Origin: Entomortierella parvispora
Lineage: Eukaryota; Mortierellomycota; Mortierellomycetes; Mortierellales; Mortierellaceae
DNA length: 64,000 bases
Assembly (NCBI GenBank): GCA_963573315.1
Contig: OY752147.1
Coordinates: 868,001 to 932,000, forward strand
Direction of reading: 5' to 3'
The notes below the pieces were generated by a model. The model was not told where the DNA came from, made no database searches, and was given only the letters and a program-made list of their open reading frames with translations. Positions within the stretch are counted from its first letter, which is position 1; each line of letters begins with the position of its first letter. Position numbers and translations under genes: made by a program. Below, in pieces: positions 33,124 to 42,565 of this stretch.

Positions 33124-34842
33124 ATGTCCGCGGTCTCAGACTCCGTGCCTGGGTCCCCAACCATGGTCCCATCGTCGACCTCCTTCTCTTCGTCGACCTC
33201 CTCTCTCTCCTTCTCTCTCTCTCATCCTGCACATCCATCTTCCACATCTTTGTCCTTGCGCATCCTCTTCCATCCCACATCGCTGTGCATTCTCTTACTC
33301 TTTTGCACGACTCTTTCATCTTCGATCCCCTTGGCCGCCGCATCCCCACCTTCTGCACTTGTCACACCATACTTGCCTGTTGGCCCGGCTTTACGTCAAG
33401 CGCCCGCCTTCATCTTTACAAAGAACGAGCTGGAAACCCTACCCCCCGCCGACCCACTTTCAGTCCCACCTGTCTCCCAGCTGCAAAAGCGACAAGTAGG
33501 ACCAGTGTTTACTACTGTCAACCCCAAACAGGCATCTACGACAACAAAAACCTCTAAATCCAAACCGACCATGGCCACAACAACTGCCCCAGTCGCCACC
33601 ACAACTTCCTCCAGTACGCAGGCCACGCCGATCCCCGACTCGAAGGGCGATACAGCCTTGTTCGGGAAACCATCAGTGATTGGAGGATACAACTTGACAT
33701 CTGGTATCTTGATATATAGTGCTTTTCTTATCTTGTTTCTTGTCTCCGTTGGCGCTGCAACATGGCAGAGGGCAAAATACAGGGACCAATTCAGGAAACA
33801 ACAAAACAAGATGGAGGGCGGGAAAACAGCTCCTGCAGATGGTGGAAAATCTCGACGTGGAGGCGGCAGTGCAAGTGAGGCAGAACTGAGCGATGCTGCC
33901 TTGTTCAAACAAGCGTCCATCAGCAAGAGGGCTCTGATGAAGGACGTCGGACCAGGAGGAGTCCTTGCAGCGAACGAAGCGATGAAGACCAAGATTGCAG
34001 CCGCAAACGGGGCAGGTCGATCATTTGAAGATCGTCAGCATCAGCAATCCTCCGTGCGATTTGGGGATAGTAGTGCGACTTTGGCACCGGGGGGACGATC
34101 GGGAGGCATGAAGAAAAACTCGTCGCCAAACGGAAAGGGGACGGGTCAGGATGGGTACGAGATGAACTCTTATGGACAGATCGAAGACCCTTTATCCTAT
34201 TACCAGGATAATCAGGATACGACCGATTACTCTCGACCCCCGTTGACAGAATCGCATGACCCATATTACTCCTCAGGAAGTTCCCATAGCGGATATCTGG
34301 ACCAGGTTGAGGACTACCATAGCCCACCATCTGGTGGTAGCAACCAGCATATGCCCAAGGCAGCTTCCAAAGGACAGCCAAAGCACCAGCCCCAGGTGTT
34401 TGTTCAAAGGACTAACTCTAGCAGAATGCCTCAGACAGACCTCCACGATGGCAATAACATTCTCCGGTCCAACTCTGGTCAAAGGCCTATTGTTGGGGCA
34501 CCCACACGGAGTGGCTCTGGAGGTGCCTCTCGGGCAAACGCGCCTGCAGCCCCTGTTCCCGGCCGGATAACAACCCAAGGTCTCTTAGACCGATCGGGAT
34601 CTGGAGGCAGCAGTAGGACAAACTCTCCGATTGACGGTGGCATGAGCCGAAATCTCAGTAACGCAAGCAGTGGTCGCACTCGGGTTTCGCCCAGTCCTAC
34701 ACTCATGCATCCTACACCCATTGCTCGATCCAACAGCACCAGGCTCCCTCCCTCAATGCGTGGAGGAGGCGCCGGCATGTCCTCTGTTCAGCAGGGTCCC
34801 TCGGGGCTCAGCCAACAGACAAATAATTACGACTACATGTAG
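33124..34842 (+). CDS. Single-pass membrane protein, fungal, function unknown
   Basis: Intronless, 572 aa from the ATG at 33124 (the open frame extends upstream only through a TTG). A Ser-rich N-terminus leads to a hydrophobic signal segment (about residues 38-60: ILLLFCTTLSSSIPLAAA). A Thr/Ser-rich, probably O-glycosylated stretch follows, then one transmembrane helix (about 197-217: SGILIYSAFLILFLVSVGAA) with a basic stop-transfer (WQRAKYRDQFRKQQ). The cytosolic half is long, Gly/Ser/Pro-rich and disordered-looking, with repeated RSGSGG and RTNS-like motifs that could be phosphorylated. A type I plasma-membrane or endosomal sensor or adaptor fits this layout, but I recognise no family. Confidence 0.7.
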   Translation: MSAVSDSVPGSPTMVPSSTSFSSSTSSLSFSLSHPAHPSSTSLSLRILFHPTSLCILLLFCTTLSSSIPLAAASPPSALVTPYLPVGPALRQAPAFIFTKNELETLPPADPLSVPPVSQLQKRQVGPVFTTVNPKQASTTTKTSKSKPTMATTTAPVATTTSSSTQATPIPDSKGDTALFGKPSVIGGYNLTSGILIYSAFLILFLVSVGAATWQRAKYRDQFRKQQNKMEGGKTAPADGGKSRRGGGSASEAELSDAALFKQASISKRALMKDVGPGGVLAANEAMKTKIAAANGAGRSFEDRQHQQSSVRFGDSSATLAPGGRSGGMKKNSSPNGKGTGQDGYEMNSYGQIEDPLSYYQDNQDTTDYSRPPLTESHDPYYSSGSSHSGYLDQVEDYHSPPSGGSNQHMPKAASKGQPKHQPQVFVQRTNSSRMPQTDLHDGNNILRSNSGQRPIVGAPTRSGSGGASRANAPAAPVPGRITTQGLLDRSGSGGSSRTNSPIDGGMSRNLSNASSGRTRVSPSPTLMHPTPIARSNSTRLPPSMRGGGAGMSSVQQGPSGLSQQTNNYDYM

Positions 34843-34889
34843 AGCTCGTTAGAATAAATTTCACCATTTATTATTTTCACCGAACATTC

Positions 34890-35966
34890 TTAGAATGAAC
34901 CCAGTCCATGCTCAACGGCCCTGATCATCTTTTTCTTGTCCTCCAACCCAACGCTCTGGTTCTGGCCGATCAATAGGCTCACGTTCTTCAACAGGTCTTC
35001 CCGCTCTGATGATTTTGTACTAATGCTAAGTAATGAGCGAGGACCACTGGCTCTCTTATAGTCGCCTCCCAGACGCTCCAATCGCTTCCAGGACCTTTCC
35101 CCGGCAACGTCCGTGTTTGTTGACGTCTCATCCGATCCAACCTCGTACTTCAGGCCTGCTGTGTGTTTTACATTTCCATTGTTGAAGCGGTTGATCGGAT
35201 TTCTAGGATTCATGATTTCCTGAAAGTTCTGAGTCATCTGGAACAGAAACTTTGCGTTTTCTGCTGAAGAGCACGAAATGTCGGATCCTTTGCGGTGATC
35301 CTTATCCTTGTCGCCTTGGATAGTCGCCAAATCTTGAATCAGACTCTGCTCTACCTCGGGGTCCAGTACTCCGTGTGAGCGAGCTCCCTGAATATGAGCA
35401 GAGAATGCTACACCAGGGTACATCGTTGTCGTAATGTTGCCCTTGATCTGGTTCATAGCTACCGTTCCTATTGCGGGGATCGATCCTCGACCAGTAGCGA
35501 TGTTGGCATACAGAGGTCGGGACTCAAGCACGGAGCTCACCTCCCAGTCAACCTTTTCTGTGAACTGAAGCTCCTTTGTGGGGTCATATGGGATCGTGGG
35601 TGGAGCTTTAAAGCGAGGAGCAGGGGCTTCCTGGAACCTCTTTTGCGCACCTCGGCTGCTATTGCTTCTATTGTTGTTGCTACGGTGACCAGAGTCTGTA
35701 CGGCCAACACGACTTGCCATTTCATTACGGTAGCGAGGAGACTGATATGACGTCTTCGTGGGGGAGCTCTCGGAAGAACTATCGGAGGGAGTAGCAGCTT
35801 TTGAGGCAGCATCGGACTTGGAGATCACAAAGCTGTCTACGGCAAATGCCTCATGGGCTTCTGTCCTGTTGATGACGGCAATAGCAAATCCTCTGGAAGG
35901 CAGTGCCGCAACCCGGCAGTAAGCGGGAACATGGGCGGCCACAAGGGCAATCTGGCGGGGTGGCAT
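34890..35966 (-). CDS. Unrecognised protein with possible mitochondrial targeting N-terminus
   Basis: 358 aa in one exon, starting at 35966 (MPPRQIALVAAHVPAYCRVA). The first 40 residues are poor in acid and rich in Arg, Ala and Ser, which would suit mitochondrial import. A Ser/Arg-rich stretch follows to about residue 130. A conserved-looking central part reads LQFTEKVDWEVSSVLESRPLY, then many Asn/Gly/Thr residues (NQIKGNITTTMYPGVAF). The C-terminus is helical and charged (DKKKMIRAVEHGLGSF). I do not recognise the family. It is divergent from the N-terminal methyltransferase gene with 181 bp between start codons, so the two probably share a promoter. Confidence 0.6.
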   Translation of the reverse strand: MPPRQIALVAAHVPAYCRVAALPSRGFAIAVINRTEAHEAFAVDSFVISKSDAASKAATPSDSSSESSPTKTSYQSPRYRNEMASRVGRTDSGHRSNNNRSNSSRGAQKRFQEAPAPRFKAPPTIPYDPTKELQFTEKVDWEVSSVLESRPLYANIATGRGSIPAIGTVAMNQIKGNITTTMYPGVAFSAHIQGARSHGVLDPEVEQSLIQDLATIQGDKDKDHRKGSDISCSSAENAKFLFQMTQNFQEIMNPRNPINRFNNGNVKHTAGLKYEVGSDETSTNTDVAGERSWKRLERLGGDYKRASGPRSLLSISTKSSEREDLLKNVSLLIGQNQSVGLEDKKKMIRAVEHGLGSF

Positions 35967-36147
35967 GGCGACGATGGTGAAGAAAGACCGGATCACTGCT
36001 GTTGATCGTATTTTGAGTGAACCGCAGCCCCAACGATAACACTGCTTCCTGTGACGAAATGTCACGTGCGCCTGACCTGTCGTGGCCAGTGTAACAGGCA
36101 CGGCAGTGTTGTCATTGAGGAGAACCACCAACATCAAAGGACAGGAC

Positions 36148-37036
36148 ATGGAGGCGAAGTGGTACACCGACGCAACCAAATACTGGGATACCGTCCCTGC
36201 AACAATCAATGGCATGCTAGGAGGATTGGGGCAACTTGCAAGACCGGATGCAGTCTCTTCTCTGCGCTTTCTCTCAGAATTTGTAAACCCCCCTGCAAGT
36301 TCCACCTCGGTCTCCATCGTTGGTCCTCCTGCCGCCGCTGTTGCAGCAAATATCAGCGCCCAGGCATTGTCGAATCGACGCCAAAAACTGCCGTTGCCAG
36401 GTTCAGAGCCATCTTATGTTTTAGACTGCGGTGCTGGTATAGGACGGGTGACCAAGCAGGTGCTGATCAAGGCCTTTGATCATGTCGACCTTGTCGAAAA
36501 CTCTGCTGCATTTGTTAAACAGGCCCGTGAAGAGTATCTCAAAGCCGAGATCGAGTCAGGGAAAGTGATCGAGGTTCGGTGTTCAGGATTGCAGAACGTG
36601 GTTTTTGAAGGATCAACTTGGGAAGGTCGTTTCGATGTCATTTGGTGTCAATGGGTCCTAGGCCATTTAACAGAAGGTAAAGTGCAAGAAGATGACTAAT
36701 TTTACCGGTTGGTGTAGGCACTAACCTACTCTTATTTCTATCACCGGGCGCGTGGAAACAGAGGACCTCGTCGCATTCTTTAATAGGTGCAAAAAGGGTC
36801 TCAAGCAAGGCGGGATGATTTTTGTTAAGGAGAATAACGCAAAGGCTGGAATCGTCATTGATGAGGAAGATAGCAGCATGACACGGTCGGATCAGGTCTG
36901 GAAAGAGATATTTGAAAAATCCGGCTTGAAACTCTTGAAGGAAGAGGTTCAAAAAGGGTTTCCTTCGGGTCTGTTTGCGGTCAAAATGTATGCGTTAGAG
37001 CCAGTTTACTATGTACAGGTAAACCCGTACAAATGA
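36148..37036 (+). CDS. Alpha-N-terminal protein methyltransferase (NTMT1/Tae1 family), 3' end rewritten by an insertion
   Basis: SAM-dependent enzyme that methylates the exposed alpha-amine of X-Pro-Lys N-termini, such as ribosomal proteins. Exons 36148-36676 and 36762-37036 give 267 aa. The start is MEAKWYTDATKYWDTVP. The SAM-binding motif I is VLDCGAGIGRVTKQVL, the acidic motif is VDLVEN, and the family motif is DVIWCQWVLGHLT. Near the end, KMYALEP is the usual terminus. The present stop lies inside the terminal repeat of element A2: the last residues QVNPYK come from transposon DNA. The flank beyond A2 shows the old ending, where GTA is followed by CTC TAA (Tyr-Tyr-Val-Leu-stop). The catalytic domain is untouched, so the enzyme probably still works. 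The polyadenylation region is now transposon sequence. Confidence 0.88.
37003..37015. repeat. 13-bp direct repeat (target-site duplication), left copy
   Basis: AGTTTACTATGTA immediately left of element A2. The identical 13-mer is at 42539-42551. Confidence 0.85.
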
Positions 37037-37303
37037 ATAAAATCATGAGAATAAATTAGTTCACTATACGAAGGTTAGTGATAATACCAGCAAATTATTG
37101 TATCTCTTTACCTGAGTTTTGAAGACCCAGCACTTTTTGTAACTGATTTTTCAACAGCAGGAAAAGCGATAGGTTTGAATGTCAGGCAAGACTCTTTCAA
37201 CGACCATTGCTGTCCGAAAAAGGAGGGCATAGAAACACATGTAAACACTTACATCGGGTAGCAACCTTCCGGGGTGCTTATATGGTTCTTGGTACGGACG
37301 GAT
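37016..37303 (-). ncRNA. Candidate omega (guide) RNA region at the 3' end of A2
   Basis: Counterpart of 18595-18886: no ORF, few differences from A1. If an omega RNA reads out of the element, its guide would be the complement of the flank ending at 37015, that is NTMT1 sequence. Support is by position and conservation only. Confidence 0.4.
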
Positions 37304-40300
37304 TCAGCTGGTGCGGCATTCGGGCAGGCTAGACGCCATCGCATTTTCTAGAGTCTGTTCAAACATATCAAACATATCTCTAATTTTCTCCAAACGAGTG
37401 TCGAGGTACTCGGCGGCTTGCAAAGCCAGTGCAGGGTCACCCGTGGGCGTATTGCCTGCGTCGGCCCCAGGAGGGCAGAACTTTGCCGGTCTCGCTCGGC
37501 CCAGTATGAACTGAAGACAGATGTATGCGATATTCTCCGATCCAACCACATCCCGATCAAAGTACTGTTTGCAATTTGTACAATACTTGGATCGCCGTTC
37601 TCCATACTGCAGGAACGCGTCGCAATTTTGGCGGAGGCACTTTGCGCTGGTGTAGTACTCATCCACACCCACAACAATGTATCCAAGCCGCCTAGCCTAT
37701 ATCACAAGGATGTGGAAAAGAAATGTCAAGCTGATGACAACATCAGGGCTTCACAAGGACCTTTTCCCCTTGCTTCATATACTTACCCTTTGAGTGAATC
37801 GCCGCTCCAATGGCCCATGTTTAGATGGCAGGCCCGTTCGAGAATTGAACGAGCCAAGACCAAGAGCAAACACCACCGTTTTTCCAGTACTTCCATCCGC
37901 CTTCTTGCCCGAGTAGACTCCTGCAAGCTTGAAGATTTGGTCTATCGTAAGATCTATCGCCCTCTGTTGCGCTTTCTTCAGATCCCATTTTCTCTTCAGC
38001 ATCCAATGGGAGTGATAAAAGTCAAATAAAACATCCTGCACCGTGCCTAAAAGGTCTGGCATTGGTGTGTTCGGCTCCATCAATCCCCCCAGAATCTGCT
38101 TGGCTGGACCATGCATGAAATGCAGGTAGTCTTGGATAGATAAGTGCTTGCGGGGCGGGATATTCGTTTCGAGCAGATGGACATGCTCCTTGATCTTTTT
38201 CTTCCTCACAGCCTCTTGGAACAGTCGGACTGGCTGATAAAGGAATGACCGTCGGATGCGCTTGGACGCACGGTCGTTTGTTGTCCCTGATTTCTCGGCA
38301 TTGAAAGTCAGGCGCGTGGCTGTCATCGAGAAAACCTCACCTGGGTCGATACCAATGACAGTGACATCTCCGTGGGTAAGATTGCCAAAGTCAAACACGC
38401 TGGCATTGGGCAAAGTAGCTGTCCCTCCCCCAAAAGTGTATGTAGTCCCGTTGTTGAACCTGACGGGACCTTGATTCTTCGACTGTGGGACGAGATTAGG
38501 AGCGGTTCCGCCCTGGGCTCCCACCTGTTGGTCTCCAGCATCTTCCCGTCATCATTCCCGTCATCATATTCCTCACCTTCTTCATCACCATCGTTGTCAT
38601 CCGGTGGCATCTCGTTGAGGTTGTCGTCATTGTCGTACTCGAGATATCCGTCGTTGTCGTCACCGTTGTCACCATCCCTATCATCGTCCTCATCGTCTTC
38701 ATCGTCATCTTCATCGCCATCTTCATCACCTTCGGGGTCTTGACTGTCGTGGTCGTTTGGCTTTTTCTTCGCTGGCTTTGGTCGCTTGAAGTCGAGCACC
38801 GGGACATCGAGGACAAGTCCATTCGTCTTGAAACTCTGCATCAGCACCATCGTTCTTCTTGCCCTCTCTTTCGACCTATCGTTTGTTGCCGCTTCAGGCT
38901 TGTCACTCAGGAGCCGTACTTTACGATGGTACCGTCGAGACTTGTCGGGCGTCCTGGACCTTGTCCCAGGGAGATTGGCGGAGGGACGGAACCCTGGCTC
39001 ATCAATCTTATAGAGGATTTTGGATATGAACCATCCCTTCTCTATGGTGACATACGCTGTTCGTTGCTGGCTGGTTGTCCTGCTTGGGCCAAAGATGCGA
39101 GTAAGTAGGTTGCTCAAAATGGGGTCATGGAGCTTGCTTCCAGGTGGTTTGGCCTCCAGAAACATCAGCAGATCATCGCTGTTCACCTGTGTGAAAGTGG
39201 CCGCTGTCTTGCCCTGAATAAAGTCAGCAAATTGACCATTGTTATGCTGAAAGAACCACGAAATGTAGTCGTTCTTGTTGGAGCGTGGCCAGACCTGATG
39301 GTCAATCTACTCGTCACAGAGAAAAGATGCCGTCAGTACATTGACTTTATCCATAGATATTTAACACTCATTAATACGCACTTTTGCGGTCCGATAATGC
39401 ACTCGGATGTTCTTGAGAACATCTCTAGCTGATGATTATCCTCCATTTGCGTTAAATATCTGCCAACCCCTCTCTTGGTAGCTCTTGAAAGGGCTGGGTA
39501 AGGACTGTTTGTATAGAGCAAACATTCTGGCACAAGTTTGAGCGTCTGGACTCTTCGTCGGGTGTCTGGAACCTTTAAATAACACGGTTATCAGGCCATT
39601 GATGATATTCTGGCCAGTGGTACTGCCAACAATCTTTTCGAGAAAGTCTGCTGGCAGAGCATGAGAATCTTGTGGCTGTGGCTGGGTGACAGAAGGTGGA
39701 CCAGCAATGGATAGACCAGCAGAGGATAGACCAGCAGAGGATGGACCTGCAGAGGATGAGGCTATTTGGCGGAACTGGTCGATGCAGGCTGCACAGATAT
39801 CGTACAAGTCGTTTTCCAGTCTGAGTTTTGTCTTCACACAGTCTTGAATGCGCCTGTTCACAACGATCGCCTCATGAGCAGGCAAACACTGCTCGATGTT
39901 GCCAAGTAGAGACCCTGCCGTGATAGTGACGACCCCAAACTTCTTCCTCAGTTCGCGGAGCTCTATTGTCTCTTGCTGATGTATCTTTACCCGGCCCGTT
40001 CCAGTGTTAGCCTTATTCTTGCGTTTGCGTTTGCCCTTGCCCTTGCGCTTACGCTTGCCCTTGTCCTTGCCGCTGCCTTGCTTTTGGCGTGGACCAGTGA
40101 GTTTTAATTGGCACTTCTCAATGTCTGCCACTTTGAGACCAGCAAGGAATGAGGCATCGGGATTGCCGTGCGAATCTTTACTCCGAAAGATGTGCTCGTA
40201 GGGTTACGCCAACTGCTGGGACCACCTTTGCGGTAACTGCAGTTGTACATACTCAAACTATTAAACTCGACAATCAATGCGTGGATTAGTCTTGTGCATC

Positions 40301-42047
40301 GAGCCCTTGCTGTTTTCTTGCACTCATAAATCAAACTACTTACGTCTGCACTGGCACTGGCCTTATAGGAACCGTTCTGCTCCTCCTCATCTGCTGGATA
40401 TATCGAGCGTACAAATTCTGGAACAGTTGAGGCTCATCGATATTAATAGGTGCCTGTGGGTGATCATGGTCGTTCTCTGCTTCTACCTCGGCGAACTCTT
40501 CGGGGGTAAGATCCTCATACTGGTGTTTTTTTCCGAGAAAACATGGTAATCTTGGTATGGCCGCCCCCAGCCGGGGTTGCGCAGAGAAAAGCAAAAGCCC
40601 TAATGGATAGCTCATATCGACCCGGTGAAACACTTCGCCCGTCGTTTAGACACCGTGTTACCACATTGCAGTAACGGCTCAGATATCCACGTGGAGTCAT
40701 TTTCCGCCATTTGTCGTCATCAATCTTTGGCAACGTTGAGTCCTCCGAGGAAACCTTTCGCTTTCGGGTTGATCTTTTTGCAGGTGATGCTGAAGAGCTG
40801 GAGGAAAAAGTCGTCGCCATTGGACCTACAACTTTGACCACCTTGAATTTGCTGTGTGCGGGCTCTCCTGGCGATTCGGTTGGAGGGTGACGTCTCTTGC
40901 CTGTCGTTTTAGCTTTGCCTTTGCCTTTGCCTTTGACAGCTGCCTTCTCGACTCCTGCCTGTTTAGCGGCTGCCTTCTTGGCGGCCTCAGCCTTCGCCTT
41001 TTTCTCGGCAGCCTTCTTTTTCCGCTCTTCCGCCTGCCTTGCTTCACGCGTCCTAACGACCACCGGGTCAAAGTCCCGGATGATGTTTCGGTTTCTCTTG
41101 ATTCCGAAGCCGGGAAAGTTGGTCGAGTAGTCGTTCTTGCAGACAGTGGCCAAAGCTGTGAGCTGGTCGTCTTCGGAAAACTCCAACACTTTCTTGACCA
41201 TCTCTTTTCTGTATCGCAGAAAGAAAGAACCTTTGGGGTTAGGCCGAAAGACAGTTTGTACCTCTGAGTACATGATCAAGTCAGAGTCTTTTGTCACGAC
41301 GACAGTTTCATCTCTGAGTTCATCACCCTGGCTGGCTGGGACTTGTAGAGCTCCGTCGGATACGAAGCAAGCGGACGCAATGCAAGTGTCTGCCTCAGTG
41401 GGACACACACAGACCCTGGTGAGTCGACTGGAAACTTGAGGTAAACCATCAAATGTAGACACGGTAGAGCTGCCAGAGGAAGTCAACTGTGCTTGGCTGC
41501 ACTCCTTAATGCCTTCGACAAATGCTCGCTTCTGAGCGTCACTCAAGCGATGGGCCTTGCGAAGGTCTCGGTAGATTTTGTCAGGAAGGCTCTTGGGGAT
41601 CCAACGCGATCCATCAAATTTCTTCTTGAGAACGTCGAGGTTAGCGCCAGCGTGCTTTCGTGCTTGTTGCCGCGCATTTGCTCGGCGAAGGTGCTCTTTC
41701 TCCTTGGTGTAGCCGTCCGCGCCATCCAAGTGGAACGTGATGGACTGGCATCGTGGGAAGAGGGCCCAGGTGTCGGCAAAGATTTTTTTTGCCAAAGCTT
41801 TGATCTCTTGATGGGCTGGAACCGCTGCGGCTGCAACAACCAGCCCGCCTTGGTCTCCCGCCCCAAGGCCACCAGACAGAGAGGAGTCGGAGATATAGTG
41901 CAGGCTTTTTTTATCAACTGTGGCGTTAATAAAATCATTGTAGTTGCAAGCCATCACGTCGTAATGCAGATTTTTGATGGTGATGGCTTTTGGATCCACA
42001 TGAACGCCTGCGGAATTGATCAAGGCCCACAATCCTGCAATGCCCAT
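37304..42047 (-). pseudogene. XPG-Fanzor fusion, copy A2, several inactivating changes
   Basis: Same gene as A1, start ATG at 42047, introns retained. The XPG Asp-Gly motif deleted in A1 is intact here (TFHLDGADGYTKEK, about 41700-41740), and the Fanzor RuvC motifs IGIDPGEV, VDEYYTSAKC and FDRDVVGSENI are present. Four lesions break the frame: a seven-base run at 40526-40532 where A1 has six (+1), one base missing at about 40200 (-1), a CAA to TAA nonsense change at 39436-39438, and a 10-base deletion at about 38545 in the acidic stretch. The SSAGP repeat is contracted. The linker region broken in A1 is in frame here, so A1 and A2 together indicate an intact ancestral gene. I describe the differences only. 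Confidence 0.87.
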
Positions 42048-42538
42048 AATTGAGATGTCTACAAGCCGAGTACTATCAAAGTTAGATCCCTGTCTGGATG
42101 CTACACACAGCACCCCGAGAGGTCATTTAGCTTACCTCGGAACTTTTCCTTCGTACAAGATATATCTGTAGCTTTTGCCTTTGAGGGCGACTGTAGCGCA
42201 GCTGGATGCCTGTGGGTGAAGAAGACATTTTAGGAAGAAAGACAAAGTTTGCACTTTCGTTCACTCGCCTCACTTACTAACAGTCTCTTGCTGTTTGCAG
42301 TCTTTAGAACAGGGCGTCGTGGCGGATAGACCGACTTTGGTGACGACAGTGGATGGGGTACTGCTGAAGAAGGAGCTGATAGATGTCGTGATTCGAGGGT
42401 TGATGAACAGGTGGATGCGAGTGCAAGGTAGGGGAAGGTGCAGAGGAGAGCAAGAGTGTGGGAGGAAGGAAAGATATGAAAGCAGGTTCATCGATTCAAA
42501 TGTTCGTCTTATGGACCCTGTGGTCTTTTACTTTTCCG

Positions 42539-42551
42539 AGTTTACTATGTA
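42539..42551. repeat. 13-bp direct repeat (target-site duplication), right copy
   Basis: AGTTTACTATGTA immediately right of A2, followed by CTCTAA, which restores the original NTMT1 stop. Confidence 0.85.
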
Positions 42552-42565
42552 CTCTAATGATTTCC

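Larger units (their letters stand above)
37016..42538 (-). mobile_element. XPG-Fanzor element A2, inserted in the last codons of NTMT1
   Basis: A 5.52-kb near-copy of A1 on the opposite strand, introns included. Its right end is the same terminal repeat as A1 (CAGGTAAACCCG, then GTACAAATGAAT). Its other end stops about 86 bp short of A1's left repeat. Flanking 13-bp direct repeats mark the insertion. Before insertion the NTMT1 and arrestin genes would have been convergent, with only 8 bp between stop codons. Confidence 0.85.

Noticed and set aside
36082-36147. Upstream ATG for NTMT1 at 36082
   Set aside because: The 22 extra residues lack family similarity; MEAKWYTDATKYWDTVP is the usual start.
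37016-42538. A2 as a retrotransposed, 5'-truncated cDNA (direct repeat plus truncation)
   Set aside because: All introns of A1 are present in A2, and there is no poly(A) at the 3' end.
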